Below are positions 11,257 to 23,239 of a DNA stretch of 64,000 bases, piece by piece (position 1 is the first letter of the stretch; each line of letters starts with the position of its first letter). The notes under the pieces were generated by a model. The model was not told the origin of the DNA and did no database searches. It worked only from the letters and a program-made list of their open reading frames with translations. The stretch is from Podocnemis expansa. Taxonomy: Eukaryota > Chordata > Testudines > Podocnemididae. Position numbers and translations under genes: made by a program. The DNA is taken from contig ML682067.1 of the NCBI GenBank assembly GCA_007922195.1, positions 6,897,702 through 6,961,701 on the forward strand, in the 5' to 3' direction.

Positions 11257-12004
11257 GCTCCAAAGGAGTAGCCATGTTAGTCTAATTCAGTGAAACAAAG
11301 AAGGAGTCTTGTGGCACTTTTAAAGACTAAGGGTATGTCCACACGAGTCTTTTATTTCGAAACAACATTGGTTGTTTCGAAATAAAAAACTGAATGGCCA
11401 CATGACATTTTCTTATTTCAAAATGACAGGGTCTGTCATTTCAAAATAAGAACCATCATTTCAAAACAGCTTAAACCCCATTCATTGCGAAACGGCTGTT
11501 ATTTCGAAATGGTTATTTTGAAATAACGCTGTTTGGACATGTTGTTTCAAAACAACACCACTGTTTCGAAACAACTGTTTCGAAACAACATGTCCAAATG
11601 GCCTTATTTCAAAATAACTATTTCAAAATAACAGCTGTTTTGAAAGCAGGCTTTCCCTTAATTCGAATTAACATTTTCTTAATTCGAATGAATTTATTTT
11701 GAAATAAGGACTTTATTTTGAAATAACTCATTTTGAAATAACTTATTTCAAAATAATGATGTATGTGTGGACATAGCCTAACAAATTTATTTATTGCACG
11801 AGCTTTCATGGGAAAAATCCCACTTCATTAGATGTTTGAAGATGGGAAACTTTCTGTGAGTTCCCCATCTTCAAGCATCTGATGAAGTAGGATTTTGTCC
11901 CATGAAAGCTCATGTGATAAATAAATTTGTTAGTCTTTAAAAGTGCCACCAGATTCCTTGTTTGTTTTGCTGAACTAGACTAATACAGGTGCCCCTTTGG
12001 AACT
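11257..12004. repeat. Palindromic interspersed repeat, full foldback copy
   Basis: With the inserted element at 11331-11778 left out, this is one large inverted repeat. The left arm starts AGCTCCAAAGGAGTAGCC and includes TTAGTCT, AAATTTATTTATTGCACGAG and TCCCACTTCATTAGATG. The right arm is its complement, ending TGCCCCTTTGGAACT, with the axis near 11853. Half copies occur at 38880-39018, 49500-49612 and 54640-54785, and another full foldback copy at 39523-39755. The family is widespread in reptile DNA as I recall it, but I cannot name it with certainty. Confidence 0.75.
11331..11778. mobile_element. TTTCGAAA-type MITE with TAA duplication
   Basis: Ends GGGTATGTCCACACGAG and GTGTGGACATAGCC are inverted repeats, flanked by TAA at 11328-11330 and 11779-11781. 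It is made almost wholly of TTTCGAAA/TTTCAAAA words on both arms. It has interrupted an older palindromic repeat whose two parts resume exactly at the duplication, which confirms the borders. The TWA-like duplication fits PIF/Harbinger MITEs. Confidence 0.85.
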
Positions 12005-12805
12005 CATCACCATGCAAGGCACTTACAGCCTTTTGAAGTGGAAATCCATCAGCTTCATGAAATAACTCACTGAGATACTGACAGACAGCATCTTCCTTTC
12101 CAAATGCAAACAATTGGCCATTGTACCTAACATACTGAATATAAAGAATCCATTACAATTGGTATATGACACAGACTACAGTGAGACAATGTGCCACATA
12201 CTCTCACCAAAACCAAGAATTCACCTGATCAGCATCATATACAGCAAACACAAGAAAATTAAAAAATGAACTTTCAGCACTGGAAACTCTTTTACAAAGT
12301 GAAGACTCTGAAAGGTTGAAGATCAGCCTTCAGTTTCCAATCTAGCAACTTCTTATGTCTTAAGCACAGATTCCATTTTCTGCTGTACTGAGTGCCTTCA
12401 GTGAAGAGCCTAATCTGTGTGGCAACACAATTTAGAAGAAGATTTTCAGTTATGTCAACTCTTTCTTTCAGCAGAGGTTGGTCACTGGCCCTACATGACT
12501 ACAAAAACATCTTTTTCTTTTCTGCATAAAAGTTTTTATATCTTGGAGCTAAACTAATTGCCACAAACGCTCTTGTTTATTAGTCAACCATTTATTTTCA
12601 GTTAGAACCAGAGCCCCATGTATACACATTTTTTAGCCATTTCTCTGTCAACAGTAACTCCCTGAAAGTACCATTAACTGACACTTAGTCTCTGAAAAAC
12701 CATCTTCTATATTTATATCTGAAGAGTCATTACGCACGCTTAGGTAAATACTTCAAACAGTGTCACTATGAATTACATTCACCAACAATGCAGAAGGCCA
12801 ATGCA

Positions 12806-15122
12806 GGAGGGAATTCTGCGCCAAAAAATAAAGATTCTGTGCGCAATAATTAAAAATTCTGCAGATTTTATTTGCCAATAAATGGATGTAGAGGTTCCAG
12901 CAAGGCAGTGGAGGCCACTGGCTGCACTGAGCTAGGAAATCACTTTGCAGCTCTCTAGCTCACAAGGACATAGACTCCGTGGTGACGCTGCACCTAACAC
13001 TGATACAGTGGAGGTGCCGGGTATGACCCTGGCCTCCTGGGATAACCTTCTGAATGTGCCGGGCAAGCTGCAAAAACCAGGGGCCAAACCCCCAAACCTC
13101 TGATGGGTGGTACTTAAACCAGTCTCCTAGTCAGTAACAAAACATGCTTCTGATTCCCCTCTCTGGTCATCAGCAAGCATAAGAAAACATAAACAGCTCC
13201 CTTTATTGCACATCAGCTCCTATGGTCCACCCAGCCACTGGGTCTCTTGAAGAAATAGGTTCTCCTGACCCCAAAGAGCCAGTCACATAACCCAGAACAA
13301 TATAGGCTTGGATCTTACCCAAAATACCATGCTGTCAGCCAGTCCTTTAGTAATCACAGCTAAAGGTTTAATATAAAAAGAAAACTAACAAAATATGAGA
13401 GATGTTAAAGGGTCAGAGTAGATCACATACATACAAATGATTTGGAGTCCACAGAAAGCAAATCCTTGAAGAATCTGTAGTTTGCAGGTTAGTCCAATTC
13501 CCCTGCTATGCTCCCAGCACCTGAATGGATCTCAATCCTTTGTTCAGTCCCGGGAGAATAGTTCCAGAGGAGAGCATTGGTTGCAGACAGACTGAAGACT
13601 GAAGACTAAAGACAAAATGGAGATGAGGCTATTGCCTTTTATCACCATTTGCCCTCCCACACTCTCAAGAGTCCTTGCCAAATCAAAATGCAGTTGAGTC
13701 ACATGGTCAGTGTGAGTGACTAGCCAAACAGGTTTCTTTTTAGGTCCACTTCATCTGGGAGTCCCCTTAATCACTGGGCAATTAGGATGACAATAGTTTT
13801 GCAGACACTCAGTCTGGGATTGGTTGGAATCAAATAACTTGGAATACAAATAAAACAAATACATTCCTAATATCTTTTACAGATATAATACCTACATATA
13901 AACTATATAATCATTCCTTGCAGATTACAACTTTTCTATTGATACCAAACATAGTATATCACATAAGGATTATTGCAAATATGAAATATTAATATGAAAG
14001 ATAACCATAAACAGTCCCTTAGACCCAGACAGCATTACACCAGGCCTGATCCAGGAACACGTTGAGGCACTGTCCTTCCACATTGTTGCAGCAGGTGTGG
14101 GCAGACAGGCTCAGCTTGGCAGGACCCAAGTATGAAGAGGCTTAGTGGGGGGGGGGGTCAAGGTGTGTTGAAAGGTTTCAGTGTGGGGCACTATGGGTGC
14201 AGACAGCTCAGTGTGGGATCTTGGCACAGAGGGGCTCCTCACTGGTAGACTGGCCGTGGGGGGGTGGGACTTATTGAGATGGTGGGCCAAGTGCAGCTGG
14301 CTGGAACTCAGGGGGATGGGGCTCCTTTTGCAGGTGTATGGGCTCACCACGGTGGTCCAGATACAAGATGAGTAGGGCTTACCAGAGTCGGGGTTCAAGT
14401 GGGGGGTGGTATGGGTGCAGAGATGAGGATCTGAAAGATAGAGGGAGGGTCTCAATGGGGCTATGGATGCAGGGGGCATAGGGTTCAATGGCATGTTTAG
14501 GTATGGTGGGCTTGGCAGGGGGGTCTGGATGAAGAGGGACTTGATGCATGGGGTGAGGGTTCTGGTGCAGAATGCTCAGTTTGGCGGGGGGGTCTGGGCT
14601 TGGGGGCGAGGCTCAGCAGGGAGATCTGGGTGTCAGGAGGTTCAGATGTATAGGGGTTAGGAAGACAGGGGAGCAGCTCCTCATAAAGCTACTCATCACC
14701 CCACACAACAAGGAGCAATGGGGGTAAGAAGCGAGGGGTGGCACAGCATTTCCTACAGCTGGGGAAGGTTTTACAGGGAGGGTCTAACAAGGCCCCAGCC
14801 AATCTATGCAGTGGAAGAGAAAGTCCCCTTCTCCTATATCCCCAGACCAGCCAGAACTAGCTGCTGAGCCATGTGCAGCATAGAAGCCACTGGCCAGGGT
14901 GTCTCCCGCCCTGTCCCCCTTAGTCCCTGCAGTTGTCTATCTCCCCACCAGCTGTGCCAGGTGCCCAAAACAACGTGCCTGTACTGCTGGGGAGTGGTGT
15001 GTATCAATATTTTGTGACTTCTCTTTGCTTTGCTCTCAGAAAGTCATTTTTCTGTGCACAAGCAAAGAAATCTGAAGGGGACATGAATTCTACACATGTG
15101 CAGTAGTGAAGAATTCCCCCAG
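12806..15122. mobile_element. Putative DNA element with GGGAATTC ends, split by an LTR
   Basis: The left end GGAGGGAATTCTGCGCC and the right end GAAGAATTCCCCCAG are inverted with respect to each other and are followed inward by AATTCTGC/AGAAATCTG motifs. A solo LTR with its own target duplication lies within it at 13022-14039. The part from 14045 to about 14900 is G-rich low-complexity DNA with chance frames. I could not find a target duplication, so the borders are tentative. Confidence 0.45.
13022..14039 (-). mobile_element. Solo LTR of an endogenous retrovirus, copy 2
   Basis: This aligns end to end with the LTRs at 1292-2301 and 58260-59277 in inverse orientation. Read on the minus strand it begins TGTAATGC and ends GGGTCATA (one change from the usual GTCACA). 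Flanks are CCGGG (13017-13021) and CCAGG (14040-14044), a 4/5 match to a 5-bp duplication. A TATA-like GATAAAAGG and a polyadenylation signal AATAAA are present on the minus strand. No internal retroviral genes adjoin it. Confidence 0.8.
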
Positions 15123-15577
15123 AAGTCACTGTGAATAACTTAAGTTCCACTTAAACATGGGTTAAATGAAACTTTCTGGTGCATAGGTCTTTGCTGGCCC
15201 GCATCACAGTGGATATGATGAATTTCACCCAATGAGCTGTCCAGGGCACACTCAGGTGTGTCTTAAGGTACTACACGATTTAGGGAAGCATTCCCAGGGT
15301 CCTGAGAAGCAATGCGACTTGGTTTATGAATCAGTAATAGGGCCTTGTTGAGACAGAAAGTCAAGTTAACATTCTGTGGTCAAACTTGTGTAATAAAACA
15401 TGGGAAGTAAGGTCCCTGATGTAGAGAAGATTTTTATATGTACAACTGCATGTATGTCAAGTATAATTGTACCATAACACTATTGGTCCATAATTATATT
15501 TGAACAAGTGTCATTTTACGGTTTCTGGAAATAAACCTGTGACTGCAGACACTGTCCTTGATTAAATGGATAACTAA

Positions 15578-15863
15578 GCCCGAGTCCACACTTGGAGGGC
15601 TTTTTGGTGGCAGTTGACTGGCCGATACACAAGGCACGTAAAATACTTTGCACATCTGCTGGTGACTTTTTAAGCCACCAGTACATACTGATGAAAGCTG
15701 ACCTCAAATGGCTTGCTGTCAGCTTTCAGCTGCATCTGTTAGGGGGCAGGACTTCTGGCACCAACCTTTTGCAGCCCAGCAGCAAGTACATACTTGCCGC
15801 TAATTGTGCCTGAAACATCAGGCTGCCAGTGGCAATTTTGCTGCCATCAGTGAAGACATACAC
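15578..15863. mobile_element. Small inverted-repeat element with TAA duplication
   Basis: Left end GCCCGAGTCCACACTTGG and right end AGTGAAGACATACAC are imperfect inverted repeats of the GTCYACAC family, flanked by TAA (15575-15577 and 15864-15866). Its interior (GGGCTTTTTGGTGGCAG...) is shared with 9129-9292. The 15592-15813 frame is not coding. Confidence 0.6.
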
Positions 15864-15866
15864 TAA

Positions 15867-17138
15867 GACAGCATTAGTGGCCACTTACTGTATGTGTAGC
15901 AGCACTTTTCCTGCTTTTGGGTCTACATGTCCCCACCTTCCACACTTCATCTGACTCATTTAGTGAGATCAGCAAGTATCCAATTCATGTGTTTTATTGC
16001 CCTAACTCAGCAAAGCACTTAAATATATGCTGATAGCTAAGCGTCAGATGAAACCTTTTGACTTCAGTGTGACCGCTCATCTGTTTAAAATTATGCGTTT
16101 TTATTTCTTATTCAAGTTAACCTTTCCCTTCAAATGTCTTCTTTCTTTCTTCTTGTAGATAATAAATCCACCACTTTTCATTAGAATTTCTCTCAGCTTG
16201 AGACTTGAATTACAGATTTGTTCCTTATGAAAAGAAATATAAAGGAAATGGTGGTATCTGATTCTACATTTATTTAATAAATCCATGAAAGTAATAGATT
16301 CAGTCACTAATATGACAAAGGTTAATTGTTCCAGTTAGCAGGCTAATAATTCCTAAGGAGACAGGCCCTATCATTGTGAGGTATTTCAAAAGGATATTGG
16401 GAAATTTTGTAGTATAAAATATTAGCAATTCTGTGATTCTTTATACGAAGATTGCTAATATAGTACAAGAACAACACTAAATTGGTAATGAAGCCAGTCT
16501 ATATGGTAACAGCAGTTGTACCAGACTGGTAATATAAGCAGTAAAGAGACTGAGGGGCAGGTACACAAATAGGGCCAACCATGAAATATGCTTTGACTGT
16601 ACTTCCATTAGCAATGGATTAGAGCTGAACAAACAGCTCAGTCCATTTTTATTTCTTTTTCTATTGGTGAATTATCCCGTAGCTGATCACAGGCTTGTAA
16701 AGAAAAGCAACAGAATTACAGATGGAACAGTATATGCATATTAGACTGAAATGCTATATTATAAATTAGAACCACATCCTTATTAAACAACAAAGTAGGT
16801 TTCAGGTCCCTCAATGTCTGTCTTGAGAACTGGAGACATGACTCCACTCAGAAATAGTGAGCCTTGAGCTAGACCTATTATTCACTTTGAAAGGGAAAAA
16901 TTAAGCTTTATGATTAGCACTAAGCCCTTCAAACCTATGTACCAGATAAACTTTGCATATCACTTTTAGTCTAAGATTTATCAGGACTGTGAAACTAATA
17001 TTTGTTTTCCCGTCAGAAACTTTTCAAGAAAGCACAGTTTGCAAGTTTTCTTGACAATTGCCAAAGGGACAAATAATCTGGTATATTCCATGTCGTTATT
17101 GTACCATTGTTGTTAACTGACTAAGTGTTTCATTTTAT
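15867..17138. other. Intergenic, nothing recognised
   Basis: AT-rich sequence with no repeat termini or protein-like frame. Confidence 0.5.
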
Positions 17139-17141
17139 TTA

Positions 17142-17650
17142 GGCTATGTCCACACATATATGCTTATTTCGATTTAAGCTAAATCAAAATAAGATAATTC
17201 GAAATAAAATCCTTAATTCAAATTAACTTAAATCGAAATAAGCAAAAACCTCAAATCTAAATAGCAAGTCCAGACACAGGCCTTGCTATTTCGAATCAGG
17301 AGAGGGGCAACATGGGAGTTATGGCAACATAGCCCCCTCACTGGCCCATGCCTCCATCCAGTATATACAAAAAGGAAGGCACCCTGGGAAGGATAAAGGC
17401 AAAAGTATTTTTTTGAAATAACGGTTATTTCAAAATAACACGTCTGAATGGCATTACTTCAAAATAACCATTTTAAAATAACAGATGATTCAAATTAAAG
17501 TAGGTTTAAGCTATTTTGAAATAATGTCTCTATTTTTCGAAGTGACTGAGCACGTCATTTCAAAAGAAGAAAATGTTGCGTGGACCTAATCTTTTTAAAA
17601 TCAAAATAACCAATGTTATTTCAGTTTAAAAGATACATGTGGACATACCC
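17142..17650. mobile_element. TTTCGAAA/TTTCAAAA-type MITE with TTA duplication
   Basis: Ends GGCTATGTCCACAC and GTGGACATACCC, flanked by TTA at 17139-17141 and 17651-17653. The middle repeats the GAGAGGGGCAACATGGGAG and CCAGTATATACAAAAAGGA phrases also seen at 70-190, 37190-37260 and 46880-46945, so these form one subfamily. Confidence 0.85.
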
Positions 17651-17839
17651 TTACAATGTGTGTGTGACAGTCATGGCCACCAATGCCTTCTATATACTCA
17701 TAAGTGCACAAGATACAAAGCAAGGACAGCACAAGTAGCAGCATCAGTCTGACCTTCTCCATGCTGATATTCCTCAACAATTGTCTGAAGGGACCACCTT
17801 TAAAATGTGGGAAGTTTGTTAAATCCCTGTGCACACTTA

Positions 17840-18345
17840 GGCTGTGTCTACACTTAGATTGTTAAATTGAATTAACTTAAATCAAACTAATTAAATTGAA
17901 CTAATAATCACTAAATTGGATTAAGTTAAATTGAATTAAGATGGCTCCATTAGAAACCCAAATCAAATTAGCATGTCCATGGACAGGACTTGCTATTTTG
18001 ATTTAAGAGAAGAGCACCATGGGAGGTGTGACAACATGGCTTCCAAGAAGGACCAGGCCCTCACACAATATATAGAAAGAGGAAGGCACCCTTGGAGGAA
18101 GAAGGGCAAAAAGTGTTAATTCAAACTAATGGTTCAGCTACACTGGGTTAAATCGAACTAATAAGTTCAATTCAACCATCATTTTGAATTTGAGGGAGGT
18201 ATTTATGATTTTGAAATGACCTTTCCTTATTTCAAAATGAGAGAGTTCCTTATTTTGAACTAAAAAGAGCTAGTGTAGCCATGCAATACTTCAGATCAAA
18301 TTAATCATCACTAATTTGATTTAAAGTGTAAGTGTAGACATACCC
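17840..18345. mobile_element. AATTGAACTAA-type MITE with TTA duplication
   Basis: Ends GGCTGTGTCTACACTTAG and AAGTGTAGACATACCC, flanked by TTA at 17837-17839 and 18346-18348. It shares the central phrase (AGCACCATGGGAGGTGTG) with the TTTCGAAA subfamily, but the arms are built from AATTGAACTAA/ATCAAATTA words. Confidence 0.85.
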
Positions 18346-18348
18346 TTA

Positions 18349-19735
18349 ATTTTTCACTTTTCTCTTCTGACTGTTACTAGAGAGCCATGCTCGATGGTTA
18401 TTTTGCAATGTGGACCACTAGCTATGAGAAACCAACTCAACAAAAAAAAAAAAAAAGAAAAGAACAGTCATCAGCTGACTGTTACTATCTGTTACTATCA
18501 ACCTATGATAAATTTAGATCAGCAGCCTAAAAGTGGGAGGCTGCATATGCTATCTGATGCACACCTCTGCCCAATGTCTGTTTCTTTTGGGGGAATCAGT
18601 GCCTGTGAAAGTCAATAATTACACTGAAAAATGGTTTTTCGATGTAAGTTGAAGACTGAATTAATAACAATAGCTGTCATATATCCCATTAAAGAAGTAA
18701 TGTGTTGCAATACCATTCCACATGAGTTATCCTTAATCTACAGTAGAAAATCTGATTTATCTGGTTGTAGATCTTGCCATTAATCAAACATCATCTTTGG
18801 CAAGGAACTGTTATCAATTAAAGAATCACTCTTTGTGAGCTGGCAGCACTGGTCCATTGCTGCACAATTTAATCATTTTAAGATTGCCATATTTCAGTTC
18901 TGTATTGTTTAAATTAGCTGAAAAATCAGTTTTAAATCTGTGGTTTGTGGGTGATGCTATGAGCCTGTGGTTAGTACATTAAGTTTGTCCCAGAAATGTT
19001 GTAGTGGCTTCTTGTCAAGTTTTGAAATAATTTCCTAAAATTGTTGTTGACTTTTAGAGTGTTTACTGTTTTGGAATCTTCTTATACTGATGATTTGCAT
19101 ATTCCCAGAAGACTAAGTATTCTGTGAGATCTTATCTGTTGACTATTGTCAATCATAAACATTGTATAGGATTTGGACAGAAAGGTATTTACCTGTCCTG
19201 TATTTTTGTCACTCTATTAATCTTCAGATGAGAGTTATGTATCTCAAGGCTAATTTGTGAAGTTAATGTGAAATGTACTTGATTAAAATCTACCTTTTGT
19301 TGTGTGTTTATAAGTTATGCAGTAAGATGGTAAGCCTGATCCAATCCCTTTTGCAGTCAATGTAGAGAACCCATGTAAAATAATGGAAGTAGTTTCAAAT
19401 ACAATGACACTAGAGTACTGTGTCAATGGCAGAGAAGAAAAGCAAAAAGATTTCTGGTGAATATGTACTTAAATCTAGGAGACAATACACTTATTAAAAA
19501 GATAATGATCCCTTTTGCTTCTACGTATTGAACAAAATATGTATTTTATACCATTCTGTGACTCTTTTCTCAGAACTATCTGAGTTTAAAAATTTCAGTG
19601 TTCCATGAATGGGTTCAGTTGTCTCCTGTGTCTTACAGCCCAATAGACAAGTCTACATGGATAAGTGCTTAAGAGTAAGAACTGAGGCTCCTAGGTGCTA
19701 TAATAATACATGTACATGACATTACATGTATTATC
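18349..19735. other. Intergenic; poly(A) run at about 18442
   Basis: An A14 run near 18442 is the only notable feature. No frame, repeat terminus or domain is seen. Confidence 0.5.
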
Positions 19736-19743
19736 ATCTAGTC

Positions 19744-19953
19744 CAGGTGTCTCTAACTCAAATCACTGTGAGGGCTGCATGAGGACCACACAAGGGCCAC
19801 ATGAGGACTAGTAAGTTAGCCCAAGGGCCACACCACTGAAGCCTTTTCATACAATGATATTGCAAATATTGGTAATGATCGTGTCATTGTGGGCCACAGG
19901 AAATATCTTTAGGGGCCACAAGCAGCCTATGGGCCACGTGTTTGAGACCCCTG
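19744..19953. mobile_element. hAT-like MITE, 210 bp
   Basis: The left end CAGGTGTCTCTAACTC and the complement of the right end, CAGGGGTCTCAAACAC, are terminal inverted repeats of hAT type. Flanks are ATCTAGTC (19736-19743) and ATCTATGC (19954-19961), 6/8 identical. No coding capacity. Confidence 0.75.
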
Positions 19954-20039
19954 ATCTATGCTGATCTCCTGTACAATGCAGGCCACAAAACTTCACCTAC
20001 CAACTCCTGTGATAAGTCTCTAACCTACGACTGAATTAC

Positions 20040-21470
20040 TAAAATTGTCAGATCATGATTTAGAGACTTTAAAATACAGAGAATACACTAGCCAGTGAGT
20101 CGTGCCCCATGATACAGAGGAAGGTGAAAAACCCCCAGAGCCCTTGCCAGTCTGCCTTGGAGGAAAATTCCTTCCCAACCCCAAATATGGCAATAAGTTA
20201 AAACCCTGAGCATGTGGGCAAGTCTCACTAGCCAGACACCCAAGAAAGAATTCTCTGTAATAACTCAGAACCCCACCCCATCTAACATTCCTTCTCAGAT
20301 CACTGGCATATCCACCATTAGTAGTCCAAAAAAATTGGTCAGTTGTCAAACTAGGTCATCCCATCATACCATCCCCTCCATAAATTTATCATGTTCAGTT
20401 TTGAAGCCAGCTAGGTTTTTTGCCCCCACAGCTCCCCTTGGAAGTCTATTCTAGAACCTTACTCCTCTGATAGTTAGAAACCTGTATCTAATTTCAAGCC
20501 TAAATTTCCTGATGGACAGTTTGTATCCATTATTTCTTATGTCTACATTGGCACTACACTCAAATAATTCCTCACCCTCCCTGGTATTTATCCCTCTGAT
20601 ATTTATAGAGAGCTATCATACTTCCCTTCAACCTTCTTTTGGTTAGGCTATACAAGCCAAGACCTTGCATGCTACCAAGGTCAAACCAACAGGCCTGTAG
20701 TTACCTGACTATGTAGAGCCATGAGTGGATACAAATATGTGGATCTACAGCAGATCTGCAACCGCAAGAAATGGTCTGCAGGTATCCACATTGTATCCAC
20801 AGATATCTGCATATTTGCAGGACTGTAGCTCTGCACAGATAAAAATATGTGGACCTGTATGTGATCTGCTTCCACAAGAAATGGTCTGTGGATATCCGCC
20901 TTGTATCGAGGGATATAATGCGGATATCTGCAAATTTGCAGGGCTCTATGGATCACTTTTATTCCCTTTCTTGAAAATAGGAACTATATTAGCAATTCTT
21001 CAATCATATAGTATAACCCCTGAGTTTACACATTCATTAAAATGCTTGCTAATGGACTGGCAATTTCATGTGCCAGTTCCTTTAATATTCTTGGTTGAAT
21101 ACTGTGCAGGCCCCCTGATTTATCCCGTTAAGCAGTTTGAATTTGGTTTCTACCTTGGATATTGTAATTTCCACCTCCACATCCTCATTCCTATTAGGTA
21201 CCCTACCACTACCCCCAAGTTAATCATTACCTTCATTAAAAACAGAGGCAAAGTACTCATTTAGATATTCAGTCATGCCTAGATTGTCCTTGATATTCAC
21301 CCCATTTTCATTATTTAGTAGTCCCACTTCTCCTTTCTTTGGTTTCTTCCTATTTATATGGCTAAAGAACCTTTTACTATTGGTTTTAATTCCCTTTTCA
21401 AGGTCCAAATCTGCTTCACTGAAATTGGCAAGAAATAAAGGAAACTGCAATAATAACTATGAAAAATGAA
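20040..21470 (-). pseudogene. CR1/L3-type LINE fragment
   Basis: Read on the minus strand this runs from the spacer between endonuclease and reverse transcriptase to the 3' region of a CR1-group LINE. The minus-strand frame at 21450-21220 includes NSKRFFSHINRKK and LNEYFASVF, the pattern of the CR1-group ORF2 linker just before the RT. The sequence nearer 20040-20640 resembles the CR1/L3 C-terminal and 3' parts as I recall them. It has many stops and is interrupted at 20716-20946 by another repeat. Family-level assignment is by memory of motif style, not a search. Confidence 0.6.
20716..20946. mobile_element. Repeat of two ~115-bp tandem units inserted in a LINE
   Basis: Two diverged tandem units share AAATATGTGGA, AAGAAATGGTCTG, GATATCTGCA and TTTGCAGG. 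The outside ends read GAGCC...GGCTC, and the flanks TATGTA (20710-20715) and TATGGA (20947-20952) match at 5 of 6 bases. The surrounding LINE text resumes on either side, so it is an insertion. It encodes nothing. Confidence 0.6.
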
Positions 21471-22640
21471 TAAGTACCTGAAAGGTGGGAGGTATTAGAT
21501 TGGCCTAGGACCAAGGAGGTAAAGGTAATACTTCGGTCAAACCTGACACCTTGATGGATGAAGATGTCCAGTGATGCGTGGACCTATCAAATTGATGAGT
21601 GGCAGCAAAAAAGGGGTATATGGACCAATCAAGTTAAATTTGGATCCTGAAGGGGGGTCAGTTAGTTGGTCCAAGTAGGGTATAAGAATAGGGGCCAGGA
21701 GCCCAGACTTCATGCAGCCAAGAGGGTGACGGTGAGTTCTGCCATCGGTTGAGCTCTTCTGTTGCACTGAGAGCACCAATGCTGCCAACAAATCTGTTGA
21801 TTTGGATTATTTGCCATAGTACTATGTTGCAATAAAGCACAGCCTGGCACCTTCATTTCTACAAGGATCTGTGGTTGTGCTGGTTTCCTTGATCATGAGT
21901 GTTGCCTCATTTTACTTCTTGCACACAGGGTATGCCTAGGCTCCAAATCACTGAGCTAACAAAGTTCTCACTAGAGATTTCAGCCAAAGGCAACCCAAAG
22001 CATTAACCAAAGGAATACCTCAGTTTTGGACTACCAGGCTAACTCAGTTCCCTGCTTAAGATCCAAGCCAGGCTCTAGATCACTGGGCTGAGTTCCCACT
22101 TAGAGATCTGAACCAGGGGTAATCCCAAAGGAACATGCCTTCAGAGATTCTCACATGCATTCACACACTCAGCCAAATTGATATTAGCATCGGACACAGA
22201 ACAACACTGATAAGAACACTGATAAGGATACATCTTGCCTGATGTGCCTGACCATACTCTGCCCAGTGTACCACACTCCCTAGTTTAAAACTGTCTTAAT
22301 CAGTTGTGCTAACTTCCATCCTTGACATCTGTTTCCCTCCCTACTCAGGTGAAGTCCATCCCAAGAGAACACCTCCCAGTGATTATACTCCTCCTTATAG
22401 AACCACTGCCTGAGCCATCTGTTGATCATCAGAATCTTCTTACACCTTTGTTGTCTTCATCCAGGGACAGGTAGAATCCTACTGAAGATCACCTGAGTCT
22501 CTATTTTGTTAAGAATCCGCCTCAACCTGGCATACTTTCCTTTCATATATTCCAGCAAAAACTTGTCATGAAGGACAATCAGAGGATTCTCTCCAGTTCC
22601 CATTAGGATACTCTTCAGCCTCAGATCCACATCCCCTATC
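21471..22640. other. Intergenic, nothing firmly recognised
   Basis: Contains chance frames at 21537-21840 on the minus strand that show no domain. The part at 22270-22640 may be further LINE-derived DNA, but I could not support that. Confidence 0.4.
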
Positions 22641-22643
22641 CTA

Positions 22644-23029
22644 AGGTATGTCCACACGAGTCTTATTTTGAAACAACACTGAATGTCCACACAACATTTT
22701 CTTGTTTCGAAATGACAGGCTCTGTCATTAAACCCCATTCATTTTGAAACAGCTGTTATTTCAAAATGGTTATTTTGAAATAAGGTCATTTGGACATGTT
22801 TCGAAACAACACCATTGTTTTGAAACAACTGTTTCATAACAACATGTCCAAACGGCCTTATTTCAAAATAAGCATTTCAAAATAACAGCTGTTCGAAAGC
22901 AGGCTTTCCCTTAATTCGAATTAACATTTTTTAATCAAATTAATTTATTTCAAAATAAGGACTTTATTTTTAAATAACTCATTTCGAAATAACTTATTTC
23001 AAAATAATGATGTATGTGTGGACATAGCC
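22644..23029. mobile_element. TTTCGAAA-type MITE with CTA duplication
   Basis: Ends AGGTATGTCCACACGAG (first G changed) and GTGTGGACATAGCC, flanked by CTA at 22641-22643 and 23030-23032. It is a slightly shorter sister of 11331-11778; the same arm order can be followed along both. Confidence 0.8.
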
Positions 23030-23239
23030 CTAGTGTGTGCCAGGCAGCACACCCTTTTGTTCTCTGGATCAGCTCTGCTTACAGGCCTGTCTGTCCTTCT
23101 CAGCAATCACATAGACTTGCCTTTTCCTGGAAACAGTGCTATTCTCCAGTCTGTCCCCAATTCTTTTCAATACAAGTAATCACTTCTACAATTTTTCTTT
23201 GCAATCCTCTGAGATCACTCTAGTATCCTCTTAGAACTG

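Noticed and set aside
14100..14700. Frames in a G-rich tract (127 codons on the minus strand)
   Set aside because: Biased Pro/Ser/Thr/His composition from a purine-rich, repetitive tract inside a repeat; no domain.
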